Of a DNA stretch of 64,000 bases, positions 1-7,834 are shown piece after piece. A program made the translations under genes and the position numbers. The stretch comes from Clostridium sp. BJN0001 (GTDB lineage: Bacteria; Bacillota; Clostridia; Clostridiales; Clostridiaceae): contig NZ_CP094971.1 of NCBI RefSeq assembly GCF_022869825.1, forward strand, positions 1,737,501-1,801,500, written 5' to 3'. Within the stretch, counting starts at the first letter, position 1; the number at the start of each line of letters is the position of its first letter. The notes under the pieces are model-generated. The model ran no database searches, was not told the DNA's origin, and worked only from the letters and a program-made list of their open reading frames with translations.

Positions 1-150
1 ATACTCTGATGCTTTTTTTAATATTTCCATGTTAAGACTTTTTATATATTCATCTATAAGTTTATCTTTGCCTGCATAAGAAGGAAAATCACAATATCTG
101 CATTTTTGAGCACAAAACGGAATATGAATATATATAGATATATCTTTCAT
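1..150 (-). CDS. hemW: Radical SAM HemW-type protein, N-terminal 50 residues (gene runs off the window)
   Basis: The minus-strand frame begins with ATG at 148-150 and stays open to the window edge. It reads MKDISIYIHIPFC followed by AQKCRYCDFPSY, which contains the radical SAM CxxxCxxC cluster motif (C-AQK-C-RY-C). HemW, formerly called an oxygen-independent coproporphyrinogen oxidase homologue, is a heme chaperone that binds a 4Fe-4S cluster and S-adenosylmethionine. A GAGGTG ribosome binding site lies five bases before the ATG. In Firmicutes hemW commonly follows lepA, as here. The C-terminal part is missing, so HemW is inferred from motif and neighbourhood rather than from the full domain set. 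Confidence 0.85.
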   Translation of the reverse strand, partial: MKDISIYIHIPFCAQKCRYCDFPSYAGKDKLIDEYIKSLNMEILKKASEY

Positions 151-167
151 ATTTGCACCTCACAATT

Positions 168-203
168 AAAGGGACTATCGTACTTATGCACGAAGCCCCC
201 TTT
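168..203 (-). promoter_or_regulatory. Long hairpin in the lepA-hemW intergenic leader
   Basis: On the minus strand AAAGGG pairs with CCCTTT on the outside and TCGTGC pairs with GTACGA (one wobble) on the inside, around a short loop. It sits between the lepA stop and the hemW ribosome binding site. A second weaker hairpin, TAAGCC with GGCTTA, lies at 217-239 directly after lepA. Neither has a good U tract, so a processing or attenuation role is only inferred. Confidence 0.4.
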
Positions 204-246
204 AGTTTAAATTTATTAAGCCAAAAATATTTAGGCTTATAATTTT

Positions 247-2052
247 TTAATCAACTTTAAGTACTGACATGAATGCCTCTTGCGGAATTTCAACAGAACC
301 TACCTGTCTCATTCTCTTTTTTCCTTCTTTTTGCTTTGAAAGAAGTTTTTTCTTTCTTGAAATATCTCCGCCATAACATTTTGCAAGTACATCTTTTCTC
401 ATAGCCTTAACTGTCTCTCTTGCTATAATCTTTGCACCTATAGTAGCCTGTATTGGAATCTCAAATAATTGTCTTGGAATAAGTTCTTTTAATTTTTCAG
501 CTATTGCTCTTCCTTTATTATAAGCTCTTTCTTCAGGAACTATCATTGAAAGTGCATCTACTATATCCCCATTAAGAAGAATATCAAGTTTTACAAGTTT
601 TGTCTGTTTATATCCTTTAAACTCATAATCAAGTGATGCATATCCTCTAGTTCTTGATTTTAATGTATCAAAAAAATCATATATTACTTCATTAAGCGGA
701 ATATCATAATGAAGTACTGCTCTTGTTTCTTCTATATACTCTAAATCTATATATGTTCCTCTTCTATCCTGACATAATTCCATAACAGGTCCAACATAAT
801 CTTTAGGAGTTATTATAGACACCTTAACTATTGGCTCTTCCATATACGAAACTTCTGCCATAGGAGGAAGATTTGTAGGATTTGTAAGTTGCATCATTGT
901 CCCATCTGTCTTTTTTACTTTATAGATTACAGATGGCGCTGTTGTAATAATTTCAAGATTAAATTCTCTTTCAATTCTTTCTTGAATTATTTCCATATGA
1001 AGAAGTCCTAAAAATCCACATCTAAATCCAAACCCAAGTGCTATTGATGTTTCTTTTTCAAAACTTAATGCCGCATCATTTATTTGAAGTTTCTCTAATG
1101 CTTCTTTAAGTTCATCATACTTTGCACCATCAACAGGATAAATACCTGTAAATACCATAGGAATTGCTGGCTTATATCCATGAAGTGCTTTTTTTGTAGG
1201 ATTTTCTGCATAAGTTATAGTATCTCCAACTCTTGCATCTCTTACATTTTTAATTGAAGCGGCAATATAGCCAACATCTCCAGCTGAAAGTTCTTTTGTA
1301 GGAAGTACACTTGGAGTAAATACTCCAACTTCTGTAACATCATAAACTGTATTAGTTGCCATAAGTTTAATTTTTGTTCCAACTTTTACTTCTCCATCAA
1401 ATATTCTTACAATACATACAACACCTTTATAGCTGTCATAATATGAATCAAAAATAAGTGCCTTAAGAGGTGCATTTACATCTCCTTCTGGTGATGGTAT
1501 GTTCTCTACAATTGATTCTAAAACCTTATCTACGTTAAGTCCTGTTTTAGCTGAAATAAGTGGTGCATCCTCAGCATCTATACCTATTACATCTTCTATT
1601 TCCTTTTTTATTTCATCAGGTCTTGCTGATGGAAGATCTATTTTATTTATTACAGGTGTAATTTCAAGGTCGTTATCAAGTGCAAGATACGTATTTGCAA
1701 GCGTTTGAGCTTGAATTCCTTGAGTTGCATCAACTACTAAAAGTGCACCCTCACAAGCAGCAAGACTCCTTGATACTTCATAATTGAAATCTACATGTCC
1801 TGGAGTATCTATTAAATTTAAAATATACTCGTTTCCATCTTTTCTCTTATAAATAAGTCTTGCCGCTTGAGACTTAATTGTAATTCCTCTTTCTTTTTCA
1901 ATTTCCATATTATCGAGTACCTGCTCATCCATTTCTCTTTTTGTAAGAGTACCTGTAAGCTCAAGTAGTCTATCTGCAAGGGTTGACTTACCATGATCTA
2001 TATGTGCTACGATTGAAAAATTTCTAATAAACTGTTGTCTGTCATTTTTCAT
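247..2052 (-). CDS. lepA: Elongation factor 4 (LepA), ribosome back-translocating GTPase
   Basis: The 601-residue product has every translational GTPase motif: the G1 loop in AHIDHGKST near residue 17, G3 DTPGHVDF, G4 NKID and G5 SAKTG. These are followed by the EF-G-like domains and the LepA-specific C-terminal domain with [13 protein letters not shown] near the end. Length and ends match the family. LepA acts on the 70S ribosome during initiation and under ionic or cold stress. It is the first gene after its own sigma-A-like promoter (2107-2136). The ATG is supported by the conserved family N-terminus, but its SD sequence lies 26 nt upstream with a perfect hairpin between. Confidence 0.98.
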   Translation of the reverse strand: MKNDRQQFIRNFSIVAHIDHGKSTLADRLLELTGTLTKREMDEQVLDNMEIEKERGITIKSQAARLIYKRKDGNEYILNLIDTPGHVDFNYEVSRSLAACEGALLVVDATQGIQAQTLANTYLALDNDLEITPVINKIDLPSARPDEIKKEIEDVIGIDAEDAPLISAKTGLNVDKVLESIVENIPSPEGDVNAPLKALIFDSYYDSYKGVVCIVRIFDGEVKVGTKIKLMATNTVYDVTEVGVFTPSVLPTKELSAGDVGYIAASIKNVRDARVGDTITYAENPTKKALHGYKPAIPMVFTGIYPVDGAKYDELKEALEKLQINDAALSFEKETSIALGFGFRCGFLGLLHMEIIQERIEREFNLEIITTAPSVIYKVKKTDGTMMQLTNPTNLPPMAEVSYMEEPIVKVSIITPKDYVGPVMELCQDRRGTYIDLEYIEETRAVLHYDIPLNEVIYDFFDTLKSRTRGYASLDYEFKGYKQTKLVKLDILLNGDIVDALSMIVPEERAYNKGRAIAEKLKELIPRQLFEIPIQATIGAKIIARETVKAMRKDVLAKCYGGDISRKKKLLSKQKEGKKRMRQVGSVEIPQEAFMSVLKVD

Positions 2053-2054
2053 AT

Positions 2055-2086
2055 ATTAAACTGTTTTTAACAGTCTTTCACCCCCT
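2055..2086 (-). promoter_or_regulatory. lepA ribosome binding site separated from the start by a hairpin
   Basis: On the minus strand a strong SD, AGGGGGTG (2079-2086), is followed by ACTGTT-AAA-AACAGT (2060-2074), a perfect 6 bp stem with a three-base loop, and then the ATG at 2050-2052. The linear SD-to-start distance is 26 nt. Folding the stem would bring the SD to a normal distance. No closer SD or alternative in-frame start is visible, because the frame hits a stop upstream. Confidence 0.6.
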
Positions 2087-2106
2087 GTTTTAGTATAATC
2101 AGATTG

Positions 2107-2136
2107 ATTATATCATAAAACTATAAAAGCGTACAA
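2107..2136 (-). promoter_or_regulatory. Sigma-A-type promoter for lepA
   Basis: On the minus strand TTGTAC (2131-2136) is followed after 18 bp by TATAAT (2107-2112). It lies about 55 bp upstream of the lepA start and after the end of the preceding gene, so lepA (and hemW) can be transcribed separately from the sporulation genes upstream. Confidence 0.65.
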
Positions 2137-2143
2137 CGCAACT

Positions 2144-2455
2144 TTATTTAATCTTGTTTTCTATAAACTCTTTTATGTCTTTAAGTTTACTCTTTATTAA
2201 AAAATCTTTGTTTCCTATTTTAATAAAAACCTGACCATCTTTTTCAGGATATATTTTTATATAAGAATTGTCTATAATAAAGTTTTCAAAATCTCCTCCG
2301 AATTCACTTTTTGCCATATCATAATTTTCTTCAGCATTTCCAAGAGGAGAAAGTGCTCTAGTATTTATTACATTTATCTTTACTATGTTCCATAACATAA
2401 ACATTAATACAACTAATACGGGGATTATCTTAATAAATAAATATCTCTTTTTCAT
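2144..2455 (-). CDS. Small membrane-anchored protein of unknown function
   Basis: This 103-residue protein has a basic start (MKKRYLFIK), one hydrophobic segment at about residues 8-25, and a soluble remainder with charged C-terminal helices, so it is probably a single-span protein facing outside. An AGGTG ribosome binding site precedes the ATG by five bases. It lies between spoIIP and lepA on the same strand, 67 bp after spoIIP, so it could be co-expressed with the sporulation gene. I recognise no family. A forespore or mother-cell role is only inferred from position. Confidence 0.7.
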   Translation of the reverse strand: MKKRYLFIKIIPVLVVLMFMLWNIVKINVINTRALSPLGNAEENYDMAKSEFGGDFENFIIDNSYIKIYPEKDGQVFIKIGNKDFLIKSKLKDIKEFIENKIK

Positions 2456-2522
2456 AATATCACCTAATCTATAAATATAATTATTATTATTTACAAATTA
2501 GATGCTTTTTATTCATTTATTT

Positions 2523-3530
2523 CTATTTTTTATTTAATACTTCAGCAATTACTCTAGCAAGACATTTAGCAGTTAATTTTGCTTCATCTGGTGTGTTCAT
2601 AATAGAACCAAGTTCAAATAATGCAGCCCCATCGTTTTTTCCCTGATGAAATGCATCAATCCCATGATGATAAGTAAGAATTCCTCTAGAAATTCCAGGG
2701 AAAAGTTCCTCTGCTTTTTTATTTAAAAGTTCTGTAAATTCTCTATTTTTTTGATACCTTGAACTATTTTCAGAATTTACAAACATAACTTTTGCAGCAT
2801 TTTGCCCAAAAACACTAAATGTACACGCACTTTTATTTTTAATAGAATCTCTATGAAGGTCTATTATCATCTTAAAAGTATTATATTTCTTTATATATTT
2901 ATCAACAGTTTCACCAGAACGTGTATAGCAGCCATTATATGAAACACAATGGTCAGTTTTATCATGAATTGTAGCTATTCCATAATTATTTTCAAGTTCA
3001 TCACATAAAACATCTCCAACTCCAACTACATTTGTTTCTTCATTTTGACTATCTGTTTGAGATTCCGAATAATTTTCATGTGTATGTGTATGGTACACAA
3101 GAACTTCTACATTAGATTTTTGAAGCTCTTTTTTAAGAGACGAATCATATATATTGGTATTATCAGTTTTCTCATCTGATGTATTTTTTTCAAATTTTGA
3201 AATACTGCTGTCATTTATCTCAAACTCATCATATTCCCCATTTTTCAAAAGTGGAACATTTAAGATACTCATTTCACCGCATGTTATATCTCTATATGAA
3301 AGATCTGATATTCCTGCAAATTTCATTAAAATTTTTTTAGGAATAATTTTTTTACCATCTTCTTTATCAATTAAATAAGGATTTTCTAATTTTATAAGAT
3401 TAGTATAATATATACCATTTTCTTTCATTTCGCTTTTTATAGCCGAAAACATTTTTATAGTGATTAAAAATATAACTGCTATGAATATAAATTCTTTGAA
3501 AAAATTTTCTTTCGATGTTCCCCTTTTCAT
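2523..3530 (-). CDS. spoIIP: Stage II sporulation protein P, peptidoglycan hydrolase for engulfment
   Basis: The 335-residue protein has an N-terminal membrane segment (about residues 12-28), a variable acidic linker, and the SpoIIP amidase/endopeptidase domain. The motif YHTHTHENY (146-154), DLHRD (224-228) and FELGSIMNT near the C-terminus carry the zinc-binding histidines and glutamate of the family. SpoIIP works with SpoIID and SpoIIM in the mother-cell membrane to thin septal peptidoglycan and drive engulfment. It lies directly downstream of gpr, the arrangement known from Bacillus and Clostridium. A strong GAGGGGG site precedes the ATG. Confidence 0.95.
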   Translation of the reverse strand: MKRGTSKENFFKEFIFIAVIFLITIKMFSAIKSEMKENGIYYTNLIKLENPYLIDKEDGKKIIPKKILMKFAGISDLSYRDITCGEMSILNVPLLKNGEYDEFEINDSSISKFEKNTSDEKTDNTNIYDSSLKKELQKSNVEVLVYHTHTHENYSESQTDSQNEETNVVGVGDVLCDELENNYGIATIHDKTDHCVSYNGCYTRSGETVDKYIKKYNTFKMIIDLHRDSIKNKSACTFSVFGQNAAKVMFVNSENSSRYQKNREFTELLNKKAEELFPGISRGILTYHHGIDAFHQGKNDGAALFELGSIMNTPDEAKLTAKCLARVIAEVLNKK

Positions 3531-3593
3531 AAAGATCCCCCTCTTTCCATAATTAATATATTAGTGATTTAACATAATTATTATAGAAAGATT

Positions 3594-4604
3594 TTATTTT
3601 AAGAATTTTTTAATTTCATCATAAGTCATATCTTGTTGAATAGATAAATTTATTCCATCTGATATTATTTCAGAAAGAGAATCTATTATAAGATCTATTT
3701 CTTTTGGTGTTACTATCATATCTTTTAGAACATTAGACGATATTGCATCGTTTATAAGTGCCATCTTTTCATTTCTATTTATATTATTAAGCATCTTAAA
3801 AAATTCACTTCCATTTGGGGAATTTTTTATAAGATAATCAATAACACAATCTAAAGTATCATTTGTTATAGTAAGTGCATCAACAACTGTTGGAACTCCA
3901 ATTGCAATCACGTCACATCCAAGACTTTTTTTATTAATCTCAGTTCTATTATTTTTAACTCCTGCACCAGGTGATATTCCTGTATCACATATCTGTATAG
4001 TATTATTTACTCTTTCAGTTCTCCTTGCTGCTAATGCATCAATGCATATTACTATATCAGGTTTTACTTTATTAACTACAGCTTTTATAATTTCAGCTGT
4101 TTCAATTCCAGTAACTCCAAGAACTCCTGGTGCTATTGCACATACATCTCTTACATCTTCAAGTGAAGACTTATCCATAAGATTTTTTAAATGTCTTGTA
4201 ACCATAATTTTCTTAATAACTTTAGGGCCTAATGCATCAGGAGTAATATCTATATTACCGAGTCCAACAACAAGTGCAGTCTGATTTTTTTTAAGATCAA
4301 ACAACTTTTTAAGACTCATATTCAAAACTTTTGCTACATTTTCCATACATGTTCCATCATAATGAGTATAAGATGGTATTTCTATAGTTATATATGTACC
4401 TTTATCTTTTCCCATTTTAATAGCAGCATCATCATTTTTTATATTTACTGTTATAACATTAATATCATCATTTTTTTCTTCTGTAACTTCTATTCCATCT
4501 ATATCTTTCTCATGATGTTTTTCTTTGTAAATCTCTCTTGCTTCTACAGCAAGATCAGTTCTTACACTATACTCAGAATTAACTATTTTTTTATTTTTAT
4601 CCAT
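3594..4604 (-). CDS. gpr: Germination protease GPR, aspartate-type endopeptidase for SASPs
   Basis: The product degrades the small acid-soluble spore proteins at germination. The N-terminus contains YSVRTDLAVEAR, the region of propeptide self-cleavage in the family, and the core has the GLGN segment, the DALGP segment and the CIDALAARR segment typical of GPR. I place the start at the ATG at 4602-4604, because the GAGGTG ribosome binding site sits six bases before it; an in-frame GTG at 4613 falls inside that SD. This gives 336 residues, within the usual family length. It precedes spoIIP by 63 bp. Confidence 0.95.
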   Translation of the reverse strand: MDKNKKIVNSEYSVRTDLAVEAREIYKEKHHEKDIDGIEVTEEKNDDINVITVNIKNDDAAIKMGKDKGTYITIEIPSYTHYDGTCMENVAKVLNMSLKKLFDLKKNQTALVVGLGNIDITPDALGPKVIKKIMVTRHLKNLMDKSSLEDVRDVCAIAPGVLGVTGIETAEIIKAVVNKVKPDIVICIDALAARRTERVNNTIQICDTGISPGAGVKNNRTEINKKSLGCDVIAIGVPTVVDALTITNDTLDCVIDYLIKNSPNGSEFFKMLNNINRNEKMALINDAISSNVLKDMIVTPKEIDLIIDSLSEIISDGINLSIQQDMTYDEIKKFLK

Positions 4605-4664
4605 AATATTCACCTCAAAATACTCTATTTAATTCTATTTTTCCTTTTTCTTTTATTTTAATAC

Positions 4665-4693
4665 TTGAATTACGTATTCTGCGATGATATAAT
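4665..4693 (+). promoter_or_regulatory. Sigma-A-type promoter for rpsT
   Basis: TTGAAT (4665-4670) and TATAAT (4688-4693) are separated by 17 bp. The transcript would have a leader of roughly 75 nt before rpsT. It is divergent from gpr on the other strand. Confidence 0.75.
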
Positions 4694-4775
4694 AAAGTTT
4701 GTTGAATATAAACTCGTACGCAGATTTCCCCAAAAACTGCGAAACCCTATAAAAAATTAAGGGGGTGAATTAAGA

Positions 4776-5039
4776 ATGGCAAATATAAAATCAGCAAAGA
4801 AAAGAATTCTAGTTACTAGAACAAAAACTGCTAATAACAGAATGATTAAATCTGGATTAAAGACTGTTATTAAAAAGTTTGAAACTGCAGTAGACGCAAA
4901 GAACGTTGAAGAAGCTAAAACTTTATATACATCAGTTGTAAAGACTTTAGATATGGCTGCTACAAAAAATGTTATCCATAAGAACATGGCTGCCAGAAAG
5001 AAATCAAGATTAGCTGCTAAATTAAACATTTTAGCATAA
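4776..5039 (+). CDS. rpsT: 30S ribosomal protein S20
   Basis: The 87-residue, lysine- and arginine-rich protein starts [18 protein letters not shown] and contains [17 protein letters not shown], the conserved C-terminal S20 signature. S20 binds the 5' domain of 16S rRNA early in assembly. It is the only plus-strand gene in this part of the window and stands alone, with its own promoter, an AAGGGGGTG ribosome binding site eight bases before the ATG, and a strong terminator straight after. Confidence 0.98.
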   Translation: MANIKSAKKRILVTRTKTANNRMIKSGLKTVIKKFETAVDAKNVEEAKTLYTSVVKTLDMAATKNVIHKNMAARKKSRLAAKLNILA

Positions 5040-5044
5040 TCTTT

Positions 5045-5076
5045 AAACCCGTCAGAATTTTTCTGACGGGTGTTTT
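5045..5076 (+). terminator. Rho-independent terminator of rpsT
   Basis: CCCGTCAGA pairs with TCTGACGGG (stem 5048-5070) and is followed by TGTTTTCGTTT. The convergent holA gene ends six bases further on, so the hairpin may also limit read-through from that side. Confidence 0.85.
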
Positions 5077-5081
5077 CGTTT

Positions 5082-6107
5082 CTATGCTTTTATTGTTACC
5101 GTACTAAGAAGCAAAAACTCAAGTTCCATATCTTTATCTAAAGTAGTACTCTTTATTCTCTTCTCAGTTTCTAAAGTGAGATTTAAAATCTTTTCAATTT
5201 TCTTTTTTGAAAATCTTTTTGAAAGCGAAATTAATTTTAATATTACAAAGTTTGAAAGTCTAAACTCTTTTTCAAAATATCCTACGTTTTTTCCATTTAA
5301 AAGTCCTATTTTTATTTCATAAAGTCTCTGAAACTGTCTTTCTATTGCAGATAAAATTAGCATATGGCTATCTCTTTTAAAAAGTATTTCTTTCAAAACA
5401 TCTTCAGCCATTTCAATTTTACCTTGAGATACTAAATCTACAAGATCAAATATATCATCCTCTTCTGAAGAAGATACTATCTTATCAATATCATTTTTTT
5501 TAATTTCTCTATTAAGACAGTATGATACAATTTTATCTGATTCACTTTTTATTATAGTAAAATTAGTTCCACATTTATTTATAAAATACATAAGTTCTGT
5601 TCTTCCAATTAAAGCATGTTTTTCTTTAAATATGTCACTAACCTTTTTTATAAATCTATCCTTTCTTATTTTATCGCAGTAAACAAGTTCTAAGCTTTTA
5701 TCGAAAGTCATTATGTTTTTATTTTTGGGAATCTTATCTCTTTTATCTTTTAGTAATGTATACATAATAAATATTGTAAATGAAGGTAAATTCTTTACAT
5801 AATCTTTTAATTTTTGAATCATTTTAATATCTTGTTTTTCATTTAAGAATACAGATCTATAAACAATTACTACTTTTTTATCTGACATGAACGGCATGGT
5901 CTCACATGCATTAAAAATTTCATCAAACGTAACACTCATTCCATCAAACTTTATTACATTAAGTTCTCTAAAATTTTGATCTATATTTTTGTTTATAATC
6001 TTATTTATACATTCTTTGATTAATTCTTCATCAAGTCCTGCCATCAAATATCCATTTTTTTTCTTTCCATTTTCAATTTCTGATAAAAATTCATCATAAT
6101 TAATCAC
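5082..6107 (-). CDS. holA: DNA polymerase III delta subunit (clamp loader)
   Basis: The 341-residue protein matches HolA: the start MINYDEFLSEIENGKKKNGYLM, the segment MPFMSDKKVVIVY, and the C-terminal helical domain ending in the DKDMELEFLLL region. It has a RecA-like fold without a usable P-loop, as expected for delta, which opens the beta clamp. The start is a GTG nine bases after GAGGA. It is 22 bp downstream of comEC, the usual neighbour in Firmicutes. Confidence 0.93.
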   Translation of the reverse strand: MINYDEFLSEIENGKKKNGYLMAGLDEELIKECINKIINKNIDQNFRELNVIKFDGMSVTFDEIFNACETMPFMSDKKVVIVYRSVFLNEKQDIKMIQKLKDYVKNLPSFTIFIMYTLLKDKRDKIPKNKNIMTFDKSLELVYCDKIRKDRFIKKVSDIFKEKHALIGRTELMYFINKCGTNFTIIKSESDKIVSYCLNREIKKNDIDKIVSSSEEDDIFDLVDLVSQGKIEMAEDVLKEILFKRDSHMLILSAIERQFQRLYEIKIGLLNGKNVGYFEKEFRLSNFVILKLISLSKRFSKKKIEKILNLTLETEKRIKSTTLDKDMELEFLLLSTVTIKA

Positions 6108-6129
6108 TAATTAAAATCCTCTTTTCTGC

Positions 6130-7821
6130 CTAAAAAATTCTGCCGCCTATCACAATAAGTTTTCTATTTTTCTTAAAATCTATTATATCATAATATGTTG
6201 TTTTCTCATCTAAATCTTCCAATTTTAAAAGATATCTTTTTATCTTAGTATCCAAAATATAATTTTTCCCACATTTCTCTAAAGTTAATAATTCACCTGC
6301 TTTTACTTTATACGCTTCCCTTATTATATTATCAGAAAGAATAATTTTAGAAATATCTTTTAAGTTTGCATTTCTTTTTTGAGAAATTAAAACTCTTTCA
6401 AATTTATATGATATACTTACTATCCCTTTATCATGATACTCTATTACAAAAAAAGGTTTATATAACGATACTACTAAAAAACCTGAATATATTAAAGGCA
6501 GATATACAAATTTTTTATATCCTTTCTTTATTAAATATAAAGAAAAACAATATGTAATGTAAAGTGTTGCAAGATTCTGATTGCCATAAATATATGGCAA
6601 TGAAAAATAAGACACCTTATCTAAAAAATAATCATATATATTAATACAGTGTATAATAAGATACGAAATATAATCAAAAGCATATGGTACAAATATAAAA
6701 AATGTTAAAATATTTCCTATAATAAGTATAATATTTATAAAAGGGACAAATATTAAATTCCCTATTAAAAAATTTATAGAAATATTATTAAAAACAATAA
6801 ATACATATGGTATGACAAAAGCTTGTGCTGACAACGATATACAAATAATTTGACAAAGCTTTTTAGGCAATTTATATAAAAAAATATTCAATTTCTTATT
6901 AAATAAAATAATACCTGCTGTAGCTAAAAATGAAAGATGAAACGAAATTTCTGATGCAGATGCTGGATTAATAATAAGTATTATAATTCCAGCAAAAGAA
7001 AGCGATGACATGGAATTATTATTCCTTTTTAATATTCCTGAAAAAAATATCGATAAGAGCATTATAAACGATCTTATTGAAGATACACTACATCCTGTAA
7101 ACATAACATATATAAATGTAATTATAATTGACACTCTAGAAGATAACATCATTTTAAAAATTTCAAATATAAACGCAACATGAAGTCCTGAAACACTTAT
7201 TGTATGAATTATTCCAAATGACTTTAACTCTTCTTTATCCTGCACATCAAGTTCACTTGAATATCCATATGAAATTGATGCTATTAGTGACGCTTTTCTC
7301 TTTCCAATATTTTCTTTAAGTTTTTTATAAACTTTATATTTTATTTTTTGAAGATTAGTATAAAAATCATCTCTATCTTCTTTCATACTAAAAGGAGTGA
7401 TTTTACCACATATCCCATTTGAAATATCATTTTCTTTGTAAACTTTACCTATAACAGAATACTTTTTTCCTTCATATAAATCATCAACTTTTGAATCTAA
7501 AACATACTTCTTACCATCACAAGTACAAACATTTTTTCCATATTTAACAGATTTAATCCTTATATGTGAATTTATATATGAAGGAACTCTATAATACATA
7601 GCTGTCTCAAAATAGCCTACTAAGAAGACTAAAATGATAATAATAAAAAACTTATATTCAACTTTTATAAAAATAAATATAAAAAAAAGTCCTGCACTTA
7701 TTAATGCAAGACTTCTATCATCTAATATCAAACTATAAAATATACAGCCCGATAAAAGCGAAATAAAAAGATATATAATAGGATTATAGTATCTATCCTT
7801 ATTAGACTTAATAAATAACAA
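6130..7821 (-). CDS. comEC: ComEC/Rec2-type DNA channel protein lacking the C-terminal metallo-beta-lactamase domain
   Basis: The N-terminal part has hydrophobic segments and an OB-like domain. It is followed by the ComEC competence core with the motif IHTISVSGLHVAF (around residue 210) and many membrane spans, the inner-membrane pore for transforming single-stranded DNA. At about 563 residues it is shorter than the roughly 700-800 typical of the family. The remaining C-terminus has no HxHxDH metal site and ends at KLIVIGGRIF. I choose the TTG at 7819-7821 because GAGGTG lies five bases upstream; an in-frame GTG at 7830 is inside that SD. It follows the P-type ATPase gene by only a few bases, so the two are co-transcribed. 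Confidence 0.85.
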   Translation of the reverse strand: MLFIKSNKDRYYNPIIYLFISLLSGCIFYSLILDDRSLALISAGLFFIFIFIKVEYKFFIIIILVFLVGYFETAMYYRVPSYINSHIRIKSVKYGKNVCTCDGKKYVLDSKVDDLYEGKKYSVIGKVYKENDISNGICGKITPFSMKEDRDDFYTNLQKIKYKVYKKLKENIGKRKASLIASISYGYSSELDVQDKEELKSFGIIHTISVSGLHVAFIFEIFKMMLSSRVSIIITFIYVMFTGCSVSSIRSFIMLLSIFFSGILKRNNNSMSSLSFAGIIILIINPASASEISFHLSFLATAGIILFNKKLNIFLYKLPKKLCQIICISLSAQAFVIPYVFIVFNNISINFLIGNLIFVPFINIILIIGNILTFFIFVPYAFDYISYLIIHCINIYDYFLDKVSYFSLPYIYGNQNLATLYITYCFSLYLIKKGYKKFVYLPLIYSGFLVVSLYKPFFVIEYHDKGIVSISYKFERVLISQKRNANLKDISKIILSDNIIREAYKVKAGELLTLEKCGKNYILDTKIKRYLLKLEDLDEKTTYYDIIDFKKNRKLIVIGGRIF

Positions 7822-7834
7822 AAATCTCACCTCA

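Noticed and set aside
1499-1708. Plus-strand open frame of about 70 codons inside lepA
   Set aside because: It is antisense to a fully conserved protein-coding region, has no ribosome binding site, and has no family features.
4757-5029. Minus-strand open frame of about 90 codons over rpsT
   Set aside because: It is the antisense shadow of the S20 gene and has the composition of a reversed lysine-rich gene.
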